Source: Gammaproteobacteria bacterium (GTDB lineage: Bacteria; Pseudomonadota; Gammaproteobacteria; Steroidobacterales; Rariloculaceae). Taken from it: a DNA stretch of 32,193 bases. Position numbers and translations under genes: made by a program. The stretch spans positions 1-32,193 of the forward strand of contig JAOTTJ010000006.1 in NCBI GenBank assembly GCA_029864465.1. Direction: 5' to 3'. Each line of letters begins with the position of its first letter. Within the stretch, counting starts at the first letter, position 1. Shown here in pieces: positions 7,324 through 14,658 of this stretch. A model generated the notes under the pieces. The model did not search any database and was not told the origin of the DNA. It was given only the letters and a program-made list of their open reading frames with translations.

Positions 7324-8324
7324 GCAAGAAACGCCGCGACACCGAGAGCATGAACTTGTCGTTCCTCGACGTTATCACGTGCGGCTTCGGCGGCATCATC
7401 CTGTTGCTCGTTATAACGAAGATGTTCGAGCCGATCCGACTGGAGGAAAGCCACACCGAGCTCGAGGGGCTCATCACGCGTTACCAGGAGGAGCTCAACG
7501 ACATTCTCGGTGAGACCGATGTCGTGCAACGCGAACGGTTGATGACGGCCGAAAATGTCGAGCAAGACGAAATTCAAATTGCCCAGTTGCAGGAGGAGCT
7601 CGTTCGCATCCGTGCCGCCGTTCTCGCCAGCGAGGACGACGCGAGTGTGTCGTCGGAGCTCGCCGGACAGCTCGCGCAAGCCAAGCAGCGCCTGACCGAA
7701 GAGATGCAGCGGTTGCTCACGGATTACCGGCCTGATCCCGATGAATACATGGTTGGCGGTATTCCGGTCGACAGTGAGTACATCATCTTCATCATCGATA
7801 CGTCGGGCAGCATGCAACGCTATGCCTGGGACCGTGTCCGTCGTCAGATCAGCGAGACGCTTGCTGTCTACCCGCAGGTGCGTGGCATCCAGGTCATGAA
7901 CGACATGGGCGAGTACATGTTCAAGAGCTACCGGAACGAATGGATTCCGGATACGCCGGGTCGGCGCGAGGCAATCAACGATGCGCTCTCGAGCTGGAAT
8001 GCGTTCTCCAACTCGAGCCCCCGTGAGGGTATCCTCGCGGCGATCGAGGCGTTCTATGATCCGACGAAGAAGATCAGCCTCTATGTGTATAGCGATGATT
8101 TCTCTGCCGGGTCGATCAACGCGGTCGTACGCGAGGTAGATCGCCGCAATCTGGCTGGCGCCGACGGCACGCGCAGGGTGCGCATTCACGCCGTTGCGTT
8201 TCCTGTCTACTACGAGGTCGCCAACGGCGAGCTACTGTCCTCGGCCCGGTTCGCGATCTTGATGCGCGAGCTCTGCCAGCGAAACGGCGGAACCTTCGTC
8301 GCGCTGCCCTCGCTCAGACGCTAG
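7320..8324 (+). CDS. VWA-domain protein with MotB-like N-terminal membrane helix (copy 2)
   Basis: ATG 7320 overlaps the previous stop (ATGA), giving 334 aa. A longer in-frame start at 7263 lies within the upstream gene and is rejected. The layout repeats that of copy 1: a basic head (MSKKRRD), one membrane helix at about 13-32 containing Asp17 in SFLDVITCGFGG, a coiled coil at about 40-135, then a VWA-like domain from about 153. The metal site is DTSGS at 160-164; the Thr position seems to be Ser (NSSPREG, about 231-237), and the last acidic position is SDD at 258-260. The sequences of the two copies are clearly related only in the membrane motif and general plan, so this is an old duplication or a heteromeric pair, not a recent one. 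It probably pairs with copy 1 in the channel encoded at 4012-4812. Confidence 0.85.
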   Translation: MSKKRRDTESMNLSFLDVITCGFGGIILLLVITKMFEPIRLEESHTELEGLITRYQEELNDILGETDVVQRERLMTAENVEQDEIQIAQLQEELVRIRAAVLASEDDASVSSELAGQLAQAKQRLTEEMQRLLTDYRPDPDEYMVGGIPVDSEYIIFIIDTSGSMQRYAWDRVRRQISETLAVYPQVRGIQVMNDMGEYMFKSYRNEWIPDTPGRREAINDALSSWNAFSNSSPREGILAAIEAFYDPTKKISLYVYSDDFSAGSINAVVREVDRRNLAGADGTRRVRIHAVAFPVYYEVANGELLSSARFAILMRELCQRNGGTFVALPSLRR

Positions 8325-8545
8325 CGGCTAGTCGTTACAGCTGGTGACAGCGTTGCGCTCTGCGTAGCGGCCACCCCATGACGACGCCCCCTCAGGGCAT
8401 GGCTGGCGAAATCGCCCGTCCGGTGCCCGCCATTATTCGTCATTTTTCAGCCGCTCAGCGTCATTCTTTGGCATCGACTCGCCAGCCCCGCGCGCTCCAA
8501 TGAGTCCGTGCACTAAGGCACAGGGCGATCGTAAGGAGCGAAGTC

Positions 8546-9268
8546 ATGATCAGAAAAATCATTATCACGGGAATTTCAGCAACGATGATGACGAGCGTCG
8601 GCTGGACCGCGGAACAGGACCAGGAGCCGACGAAGGAGCGGATCGGTGTCGCGAGTGGCGCCGTTTTGGGAGGCCTGGCGGGTGGGCCGATCGGTGTCGT
8701 CTTGGGTGCGGCGTTCGGCGGTTGGCTCGGGGACGAGTTCGACGTGCAGCGCCGCGAGCGGGACGACTTCGAGCAGCGCTGGGCGTTGGCCAGCGAAGAG
8801 GTTGCCAATCTCAATGGCCTTGTCCAGGGCAGCGAACGTGAGCTCGAGCGACTCAGGGCCGATTTCAGCCGTGACGCGACGACGATGCGCGAGAAAGTTC
8901 GGGAGGCGCTCGATGTACAGGTGCTTTTCAAGACCGGGGATACGTCTCTGGCCGAGGAGACAGGCAATCGGCTCACACGGCTCGCAGAGCTCGTCGCGGA
9001 CATGGACGGAATGCTGCTGCGTATCGAGGGTCATGCCGACGCGCGTGGTGCTGCGGAGTTCAACGAGCAGCTTTCGGCGCAGCGTGCGGCCACGGTCAGG
9101 GATGTGCTGATTCGGGCCGGCGTGCCGTCGGCACGAATCGTCATCGATGCACTCGGCGAGCGCGAGGCACATGCTGTCGGTGAGGATGTCGACGGCATGG
9201 CGCTCGATCGCCGCGTGCAGCTGACGTTGATCCCGTCAGCCGCCGAAGGCCGGATGGCGCGCGAGTAG
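8546..9268 (+). CDS. glycine-zipper / OmpA-family peptidoglycan-binding protein
   Basis: The product is 240 aa with a good ribosome site (AGGAG at 8534-8538, 7 nt from ATG). Residues 1-21 form a signal peptide. A glycine-zipper membrane hairpin lies at about 36-68 (GAVLGGLAGGPIGVVLGAAF). A coiled-coil helix covers about 72-118, and an OmpA C-terminal domain about 125-235, with GHADARG, NEQLSAQRA and LDRRVQL giving the Asp and Arg that bind diaminopimelate in peptidoglycan. The layout recalls the OmpA-like PdsO of proteobacterial dedicated-sortase systems, but no sortase or Pds kinase is seen here, so I do not use that name. It lies 221 nt after the VWA pair on the same strand with its own ribosome site and terminator. 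It could supply the peptidoglycan anchor that the MotB-like VWA proteins lack. Confidence 0.82.
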   Translation: MIRKIIITGISATMMTSVGWTAEQDQEPTKERIGVASGAVLGGLAGGPIGVVLGAAFGGWLGDEFDVQRRERDDFEQRWALASEEVANLNGLVQGSERELERLRADFSRDATTMREKVREALDVQVLFKTGDTSLAEETGNRLTRLAELVADMDGMLLRIEGHADARGAAEFNEQLSAQRAATVRDVLIRAGVPSARIVIDALGEREAHAVGEDVDGMALDRRVQLTLIPSAAEGRMARE

Positions 9269-9285
9269 CCCCGTGCGCATCTTGG

Positions 9286-9330
9286 GCGGTGTCGCGCCGG
9301 TCACGGCGGTGCGACACCGCTCCTTCTTCT
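9286..9330 (+). terminator. hairpin terminator after the OmpA-family gene
   Basis: A perfect 10-bp inverted repeat (GCGGTGTCGC at 9286-9295, GCGACACCGC at 9311-9320) with a 15-nt loop begins 17 nt after the stop and is followed by a pyrimidine-rich tail (tccttcttct). The tail is not a pure T run, so termination may be partial or Rho-assisted. Confidence 0.6.
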
Positions 9331-9434
9331 GGTCATGGCGAGCTACAGCCTCGGTAGCGTCAACGTTCAGTCAGAAGCGGACGATATCTCGATTCCAACT
9401 CGTATTTTACGCGCCGCTGATCTCTTCGGGCACA

Positions 9435-10043
9435 TCAGCCTGGCGGCTTCGTCGCTTTTACTTCCTTGACAGTATCCCTTTCACTGATTCGTGACTGCCA
9501 GTTGATAACGTTCTTGTAAGGGGATAGGTCAAAGTCAAACATCGGCGACCAGCTACAGACGATAAATAGATAGGCATCGGCGACCGTGAATTTGTCTCCC
9601 AGCAAGTAGTCTCTGTCCTTGAGTTGGGAATCTACGTAGGCGAAGCGACCATTGAGTCGTTGGGTCACGAACCTTCGCATTTCTTCGGGAAGATTCGGAT
9701 TGAAGAAATTGGAAAAGCCCTTGTGTATCTCTGAGTTGATGAAGCCCAGCCATTCGTGCAACCTGGTTCGCTCGATAGTTCCGTTCGGCGGGGCCAGTTC
9801 AGAGTCGGGATACCGGTCAGCGATGTACTGCAATATCGCAACATTCTCCGTTAGCAATTCGCCGTCGTCGAGCTCCAAGACCGGAACATAGCCCTTCGGA
9901 TTGATATCGTTAAGGTGTCGGCCATCTGGGAGGATCCGATCGGTCTTCAAGTTCAATTTCACGAGCTCGAAATCGGCGCCGGCTTCCAGCAAGGCGATGT
10001 GAGACGCGGAAGAACAGGATCCGGGAGAGGTATAAAGTTTCAT
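9435..10043 (-). CDS. gstA: glutathione S-transferase, beta class
   Basis: The product is 202 aa, the normal length for bacterial beta-class GST. It conjugates glutathione to electrophiles and acts in detoxification and redox protection in the cytosol. The thioredoxin-like N-domain starts MKLYTSPGSCSSASH with the beta-class Cys10. NPKGYVPVLELDDG (about 49-62) carries the cis-Pro, and LLTENVAILQYIADRYP (about 63-80) the glutathione contact. The helical C-domain has NSEIHKGF with the class His near 106, and LLGDKFTVADAYLF, the N-capping box. It is close throughout to E. coli GstA. The ATG has GGAG 7 nt upstream. It is a single-gene unit after an oppositely oriented operon. Confidence 0.92.
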   Translation of the reverse strand: MKLYTSPGSCSSASHIALLEAGADFELVKLNLKTDRILPDGRHLNDINPKGYVPVLELDDGELLTENVAILQYIADRYPDSELAPPNGTIERTRLHEWLGFINSEIHKGFSNFFNPNLPEEMRRFVTQRLNGRFAYVDSQLKDRDYLLGDKFTVADAYLFIVCSWSPMFDFDLSPYKNVINWQSRISERDTVKEVKATKPPG

Positions 10044-10176
10044 TCATTTACTCCGCCACGTGCTGAGATGAGCGTCACTCAGCCTCCGTATCGTCGAATT
10101 ATGTGGCCTGAGACGGCGTGTATATAGACTAAACGGCCACGAGCGGACGTACCCTTAATAGAGAACGAGGTTTTTT

Positions 10177-10848
10177 CTAGCGAGAAAGGCCGAGCTGCGT
10201 CAATAAGTTCGGTGCACCGACGCTGTCGCGCAGCCGCGGCACCACGACGACGGGGCAGCCGTTGCTGAAACGCTCGATGCTGAGTGCGGTTTCACTGGCG
10301 GCAACGGGCTGACTTTCCGACTCACTGACAATAATCCCGCATACAGGGATGTCGCGTGCCTTGAGTACCTCGAACGCGGTCAGCGTGTGACTGATCGCGC
10401 CGAGATAGCTGCCGGTCACAAGCAGTGCAGGCACTTCGAGTGCGGCGATCCAGTCGGTCACGGTGTGTTCGTTATCGAGCGGCACGAGAACGCCGCCGAC
10501 GCCTTCGATCAGTGTTGCGCCTCGTCCGGCGACGTTGCGGCAATAGTCGACGAGCTCCGTGTAGGGTAGGGATCGTCCCTCACGCGCTGCCGCCATGTCC
10601 GGCGAGAGGGGCGCTTGGAACCGCCATGGGCTGATCTTATCCAAATGACTGCGATCGAGAGGCCGGCCGAGGGCAGTGAGCAGAACGCCGGAATCGCTCG
10701 CAGCGGCGTCATTCTCGTCGAACCCCGTGACGACGGGTTTGAGCACGTCGACATACGTGCCACGTTCTCGAAGCTGCTCGATCAGCAATCTCGTGACGAA
10801 AGTCTTGCCGACGCCCGTGCCCGATGCCGTGACGAACGTCGTGTTCAT
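10177..10848 (-). CDS. bioD: dethiobiotin synthetase
   Basis: The product is 223 aa. It closes the ureido ring on 7,8-diaminopelargonate using CO2 and ATP, the step before BioB in biotin synthesis. The P-loop GTGVGKTFVT lies near residues 10-19, the substrate region LKPVVTGF near 36-43, and EGVGGVLVPLD at about 114-124 matches the family's nucleotide- and substrate-binding loop. Its start overlaps the bioF stop (ATGA), so the pair is translationally coupled. bioB, bioC and bioH are not in the window; bioA lies 12 kb away on the other strand. Confidence 0.95.
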   Translation of the reverse strand: MNTTFVTASGTGVGKTFVTRLLIEQLRERGTYVDVLKPVVTGFDENDAAASDSGVLLTALGRPLDRSHLDKISPWRFQAPLSPDMAAAREGRSLPYTELVDYCRNVAGRGATLIEGVGGVLVPLDNEHTVTDWIAALEVPALLVTGSYLGAISHTLTAFEVLKARDIPVCGIIVSESESQPVAASETALSIERFSNGCPVVVVPRLRDSVGAPNLLTQLGLSR

Positions 10849-12005
10849 AGCCTGGCAAGCACTGCAGTCATTGCCCCGGCCAGTCCCTCGATGTCTTCAG
10901 CTGAATGCGCAGCCGAGAACGTCACGCGCAATCTCGCCGTGCCTTCGGGCACGGTCGGCGGGCGAATCGCGACGACGAGGAAGCCCAGCTCCTCGAGCGC
11001 GGCACTCGCCTGCACGGCACGCTCCGGCGTTCCCAGCACGATCGGGACGATCGGGCTCTGCGGTTCCGGAATCTTTAATGCCGCGGCAAAGGCCGCTGCA
11101 TTAGCCAACGGTTTCGCCACGAGCGCGGGGTCGCTAGCGATGATTTCGAGCGCTTTAGTTGCTGCGGCGACGACACCCGGTGGCAAGCCCGTCGTATAGA
11201 TCAGGCTGCGCGCTCGGTTGCGCAGCAAGTCGGCCACGGCCCGGCTCGTGCACACGTAACCCCCGTAGCTTCCGACGGCTTTTGAGAGCGTGCCCATCTG
11301 CACTGCGATTTCGAGCGGCACGCCGTCAACAAACCCTGAGCCACGACCGTCACCGACTACGCCGAGGCCGTGCGCGTCATCCGTCATGAGCCACGCATCG
11401 TGTCGCCGCGCGCTTGCCAGAAGCGCAGGCAATGGCGCTAGATCGCCGTCCATGCTGAACACGCCCTCGGTCAACACAAGACAGTGGTGGTGTTGCCCGC
11501 GGTGCCCCGCGAGCAGTGCTTCGGCCTGCGCGGCATCGTTGTGCGCGAAACGGAGCACATGGCTTCTGGCGAGCGTAGCACCCGCGAACAAGCAGCTGTG
11601 GCAGTGCTCGTCCATGACGATCAGATCCTCGGATCCGACGAGTGCGGGAATTACGCCGACGTTGGCCAGGTAGCCGCTGCCGAAAACAACGGCATCTTCG
11701 GTGCCCTTGAGATCCGCGAGGCGCCGCTCCAGTGCTGCGTAGAGCGGATGGTTGCCCGTCACGTGCCGTGATGCCCCCGCGCCGGCGCCGAAATCGTGTG
11801 TTGCCCGGCAACTCGCCTCGATCACGTCTGGATGCTGCGATAAGCCGAGATAGTCGTTGCATGCAAACGAGACGAGCTCGTGAGAGCCACGCAATGCATG
11901 GGCTTCGCTCTTGCGGCCCGTCTCGATCAGCGTGCGTCTCAGCTTACGCGTTTCGAGGCTCGCGAGTTTGCCGGTCGCGAAGCGCTGTAAGGAGTCGTCG
12001 CTCAA
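10845..12005 (-). CDS. bioF: 8-amino-7-oxononanoate synthase
   Basis: The product is 386 aa, the normal length. This PLP enzyme condenses pimeloyl-thioester with L-alanine in biotin synthesis. Visible signatures are FACNDYLGLSQHPDV near the N-terminus, TDDAHGLGVVG (the PLP-ring Asp and His), and LSKAVGSYGGYV with the Schiff-base Lys. The start is TTG at 12005, with a weak GGAA about 9-12 nt upstream; no ATG or GTG gives a better N-terminus. It leads the bioF-bioD operon and is divergent from the ribonucleotide reductase gene, with 124 bp between them. Confidence 0.95.
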   Translation of the reverse strand: MSDDSLQRFATGKLASLETRKLRRTLIETGRKSEAHALRGSHELVSFACNDYLGLSQHPDVIEASCRATHDFGAGAGASRHVTGNHPLYAALERRLADLKGTEDAVVFGSGYLANVGVIPALVGSEDLIVMDEHCHSCLFAGATLARSHVLRFAHNDAAQAEALLAGHRGQHHHCLVLTEGVFSMDGDLAPLPALLASARRHDAWLMTDDAHGLGVVGDGRGSGFVDGVPLEIAVQMGTLSKAVGSYGGYVCTSRAVADLLRNRARSLIYTTGLPPGVVAAATKALEIIASDPALVAKPLANAAAFAAALKIPEPQSPIVPIVLGTPERAVQASAALEELGFLVVAIRPPTVPEGTARLRVTFSAAHSAEDIEGLAGAMTAVLARL

Positions 12006-12028
12006 CTGCAGAATTCCGGGGTAGGCTG

Positions 12029-12050
12029 CCGATCATGGTGCCACGATCGG
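12029..12050. promoter_or_regulatory. 22-bp imperfect palindrome between bioF and nrdJ
   Basis: The two ends are CCGATC (12029-12034) and GATCGG (12045-12050). Inside these, TGG and CCA (12036-12038 and 12041-12043) also pair around a 2-nt centre, leaving one mismatched pair. It sits in the middle of the 124-bp divergent gap, where an operator acting on bioF, nrdJ or both would lie. It does not match the BirA operator or the NrdR box as I know them. The binding protein is unknown and the regulatory role is inferred. Confidence 0.4.
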
Positions 12051-12129
12051 AGAAGTAGGTCAGTATAGCGGGATCTGCGATTCCGGCTGGTCGACCAGCG
12101 TATCGGCACAGCCCTGGTGGAGATGCGAT

Positions 12130-13938
12130 GTGACGAACGAAAATGTCTTCGAGACTCGGCTCGCCAAGGATATTTGGGAAACCAAGTACCGGTATGCCCG
12201 TGGGCCGGTGCCCGAGGTTTCCGTCACAGACACGTGGCAGCGAGTCGCCCGCGCGATCTCGCGCGTCGAGGCTAACGACCCGGATGGATGGCGCGCGCGT
12301 TTCCTCGGCGTTCTCGAGGGATTTAAGTTCCTGCCCGGCGGGCGCATTCTCGCCGGGGCGGGTACCCGCCATTCCACGACGCTCTGCAACTGTTTCGTCA
12401 TGGGCTTCATCGATGACTCGATGGAGAGCATCTTCGAGCGGCTCAAGGAAGGCGCGCTGACGATGCAGTGGGGCGGAGGTATCGGTGTCGATTTCTCGAC
12501 GCTGCGGCCGCAGGGTGTGGCTGCCGCAACGCGTAATACGACGGCTTCGGGGCCCGTGTCGTTTATGAGCGTCTGGGATGCAATGTGCGGCGCGTTGATG
12601 TCGACCGGCTCGCGCCGCGGCGCCATGATGGGGACACTGCGTTGCGATCATCCGGACGTCCGGACTTTCGTCAACGCCAAACGTACGGCTGGTGTGCTGA
12701 GTAATTTCAACCTCTCGCTGCAGGTGACGGACGAGTTCATGGCTGCTGTCGCTGCCGACGCGTCGTTGCCGTTGTGCTTCCCTCTCGCGGGGAGCGAGAC
12801 GGCCGCGCAGATGCGCCTGCTACGCTGGCCTGGTGCCGATGCCGAGCTGCCGTGCCGGGTGTTCGCCTCTGTGAGCGCCACCGATCTCTGGCACGAGATC
12901 ATGAGCGCGGCGTTCGAGACGGCCGAGCCCGGGGTGTTGTTCGTTGACCGCATCAACCAGCTCAATAACCTCTATTACTGTGAGCACATTACGACGACGA
13001 ATCCCTGCGGCGAGATTCCTCTGCCGCCGTATGGGGCCTGTGTGCTCGGCTCGCTGAACCTGACCGCGTTCGTCCGCGATCCGTTCTCGCGCGGTGCCGA
13101 GTTGCAGCTCGAGGAGCTCGGGCACGCCGCTGCCGTGGCCACGCGCTTTCTCGATAACGTCATTGACTGCTCCGCATTTCCGTTGTCCGAGCAACGTGAG
13201 CAGGCACAAGGGGCGCGGCGCATCGGCCTCGGGCTAACGGGGCTCGCCGATGCGCTCATGATGCTCGGACTCGATTATGCGAGCGATGCCGGTCGTGGGC
13301 TTGCCGAGACGACGATGCGCTGCGTTCGCGATGCGGCCTATCGTGCCTCGATCGGGCTCGCCGAGGAGAAGGGCAGCTTTCCGTTCTACGATCGTGATGC
13401 GTACCTTGCAGGTGAATATGTCGGTGACCTGCCGGACGACCTGAGAGACGGAATCGCCCGGTCCGGCATTCGCAACAGCCATCTGCTCGCAATCGCTCCG
13501 ACGGGGACGATCAGCTTGCTCGCGAACAATATCTCCAGTGGGATCGAACCCGTATTCGCGTACGAGGGCCAGCGCCGAGTCCTCGATCGCACGGGCGAGC
13601 CAGAGGCTCGAGAGGCGATCGACTATGCCTATGCGTTGTGGCGCGCGCGGAACTCGAGGCAAACTCGATTGCCGGCGTATTTCAAAACGGCTCAGGAAAT
13701 TTCAGCCGAAGATCATCTGCAGATGCAGGCGACCATGCAGCCGCTTGTCGACAACTCGATTTCGAAGACGATCAATGTGCCCGAGCATATTTCGAAGGAA
13801 GATTTCGCGTTCATCTATGCACGTGCGCACGAATTGGGGCTCAAGGGGTGCACGGTATTTCGGCCGAATGCTGTCAGGGGAAGCGTGCTCTCGCGGTCGA
13901 GCGGCGAGGCGATCCCGGGTTGCCCACTAGAGAGATAG
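12130..13938 (+). CDS. nrdJ: adenosylcobalamin-dependent (class II) ribonucleotide reductase
   Basis: The product is 602 aa from GTG 12130, with GGAG at 12119-12122, 7 nt upstream. The overlapping ATG at 12128 is followed at once by a stop. The enzyme reduces ribonucleotides to deoxyribonucleotides using a B12-generated thiyl radical and works with or without oxygen. Motifs: TTLCNCFV near 83-90 (first redox Cys), LTMQWGGGIGVDFS near 110-123, the catalytic NPCGEI at 291-296 (Asn291, Cys293, Glu295) and ACVLGSLNL at 303-311 (second redox Cys304). APTGTISLLANN and GLKGCTVFRPNAVRG complete the barrel. It is shorter than many class II enzymes, and the C-terminal tail ends GCPLER with one Cys where a reducing Cys pair is expected. 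No nrdAB or nrdDG is in the window, and I see no cobalamin riboswitch upstream. Confidence 0.92.
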   Translation: MTNENVFETRLAKDIWETKYRYARGPVPEVSVTDTWQRVARAISRVEANDPDGWRARFLGVLEGFKFLPGGRILAGAGTRHSTTLCNCFVMGFIDDSMESIFERLKEGALTMQWGGGIGVDFSTLRPQGVAAATRNTTASGPVSFMSVWDAMCGALMSTGSRRGAMMGTLRCDHPDVRTFVNAKRTAGVLSNFNLSLQVTDEFMAAVAADASLPLCFPLAGSETAAQMRLLRWPGADAELPCRVFASVSATDLWHEIMSAAFETAEPGVLFVDRINQLNNLYYCEHITTTNPCGEIPLPPYGACVLGSLNLTAFVRDPFSRGAELQLEELGHAAAVATRFLDNVIDCSAFPLSEQREQAQGARRIGLGLTGLADALMMLGLDYASDAGRGLAETTMRCVRDAAYRASIGLAEEKGSFPFYDRDAYLAGEYVGDLPDDLRDGIARSGIRNSHLLAIAPTGTISLLANNISSGIEPVFAYEGQRRVLDRTGEPEAREAIDYAYALWRARNSRQTRLPAYFKTAQEISAEDHLQMQATMQPLVDNSISKTINVPEHISKEDFAFIYARAHELGLKGCTVFRPNAVRGSVLSRSSGEAIPGCPLER

Positions 13939-13948
13939 GCGGGCCAGT

Positions 13949-14455
13949 CTAGTCGTCTCTGCGCCAGGCTAGACGGATGAAGTAGCCTTCCTCGTCGTAA
14001 TGCATGTCGAGCTCGCCGTTCCAGGCGCTATTCAGCGCTTCGGCAATACGTCGCGGCAAGTGGACGTCGGTCGTCGTGATGCGCAGGCCGTCATCGAGCT
14101 CTTCGATGTCCATGATGCGATTCAGGGGATGTTCGGTCTTTTCCGTCTCCTCGATATTCTTCGCGAGATTCAAGATCTCCTGCTTATGCGCGGCGACGAA
14201 AGCGCCTTGAATAGCCAGCTCACCTGCCGGGTAGCGGTCCGCGATGCGTTGACACGCCTGGCACAGCTGACTGTTGGCCTCGCCGTCCGGGACCTCGTCC
14301 CACGTCCAGCGGCCCTTTCGATAACTCGCGCCGCATTGCGGGCATACCGTCGGCTCCTGCAGCTTGCCGCGGAGCTTGTAGGTGTCGTGCCGCCGTTCCT
14401 GAACGTTGCGAATGCGCGCGGGTCCTTGCGGTGCGCGATCGTCGACTTTGCTCAT
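13949..14455 (-). CDS. BCAM0308-family zinc-ribbon protein
   Basis: The product is 168 aa. Two CxxC pairs (CPQCGASY and CQACQRIADRYP), about 32 residues apart, form a probable zinc ribbon in the N-terminal half. The C-terminal half reads EELDDGLRITTTDVHLPRRIAEAL and ends in a beta segment, the pattern of the BCAM0308 family, named after a gene of the Burkholderia cenocepacia low-oxygen-activated locus. The biochemical function is unknown; a role in RNA or ribosome handling under stress is possible but not shown by the sequence. The gene converges on nrdJ, with only 10 nt between the stops, and faces universal-stress genes, which agrees with a low-oxygen or stress role. Confidence 0.75.
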   Translation of the reverse strand: MSKVDDRAPQGPARIRNVQERRHDTYKLRGKLQEPTVCPQCGASYRKGRWTWDEVPDGEANSQLCQACQRIADRYPAGELAIQGAFVAAHKQEILNLAKNIEETEKTEHPLNRIMDIEELDDGLRITTTDVHLPRRIAEALNSAWNGELDMHYDEEGYFIRLAWRRDD

Positions 14456-14658
14456 TTATTTGTCACCTGCCGAAATAGTTTCATGTCAATGCTAGTTCGA
14501 GCAATCGGCCACGCGCGGTTGGCTCGACCGGGGACCTTCGCGCTCGTGTGTCCAAGTAAGTATCAATTCGGATATCCGCGAGGTGCTGCACTGGCCTAAA
14601 GTACGAGACTGTCATTCTCTGCTAGGCGCCCCTATTACGGCGATACGTAGTTGTCACG

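Noticed and set aside
7260-8189. 309-aa open frame on the - strand opposite the second VWA gene
   Set aside because: It is antisense to a well-supported gene, has composition typical of reverse-strand reading of GC-rich DNA (Arg, His, Asp and Leu rich), no recognisable domain and no ribosome site.
8325-8545. Possible small RNA or extra gene between the VWA pair and the OmpA-family gene
   Set aside because: I see no open frame with a ribosome site and no convincing hairpin with a T run; apart from the ribosome site of the next gene I cannot support a feature.
8546-9268. Naming the OmpA-family gene pdsO
   Set aside because: The domain order is similar, but no sortase, sortase target or Pds two-component genes are in the window.
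12006-12129. Cobalamin riboswitch before the B12-dependent reductase
   Set aside because: The 124-bp gap is too short for a full riboswitch and I see no B12-box-like sequence.
11944-12651. 235-aa open frame on the - strand across bioF start and nrdJ
   Set aside because: It overlaps two strongly supported genes and has no domain; a shadow of nrdJ codon bias.
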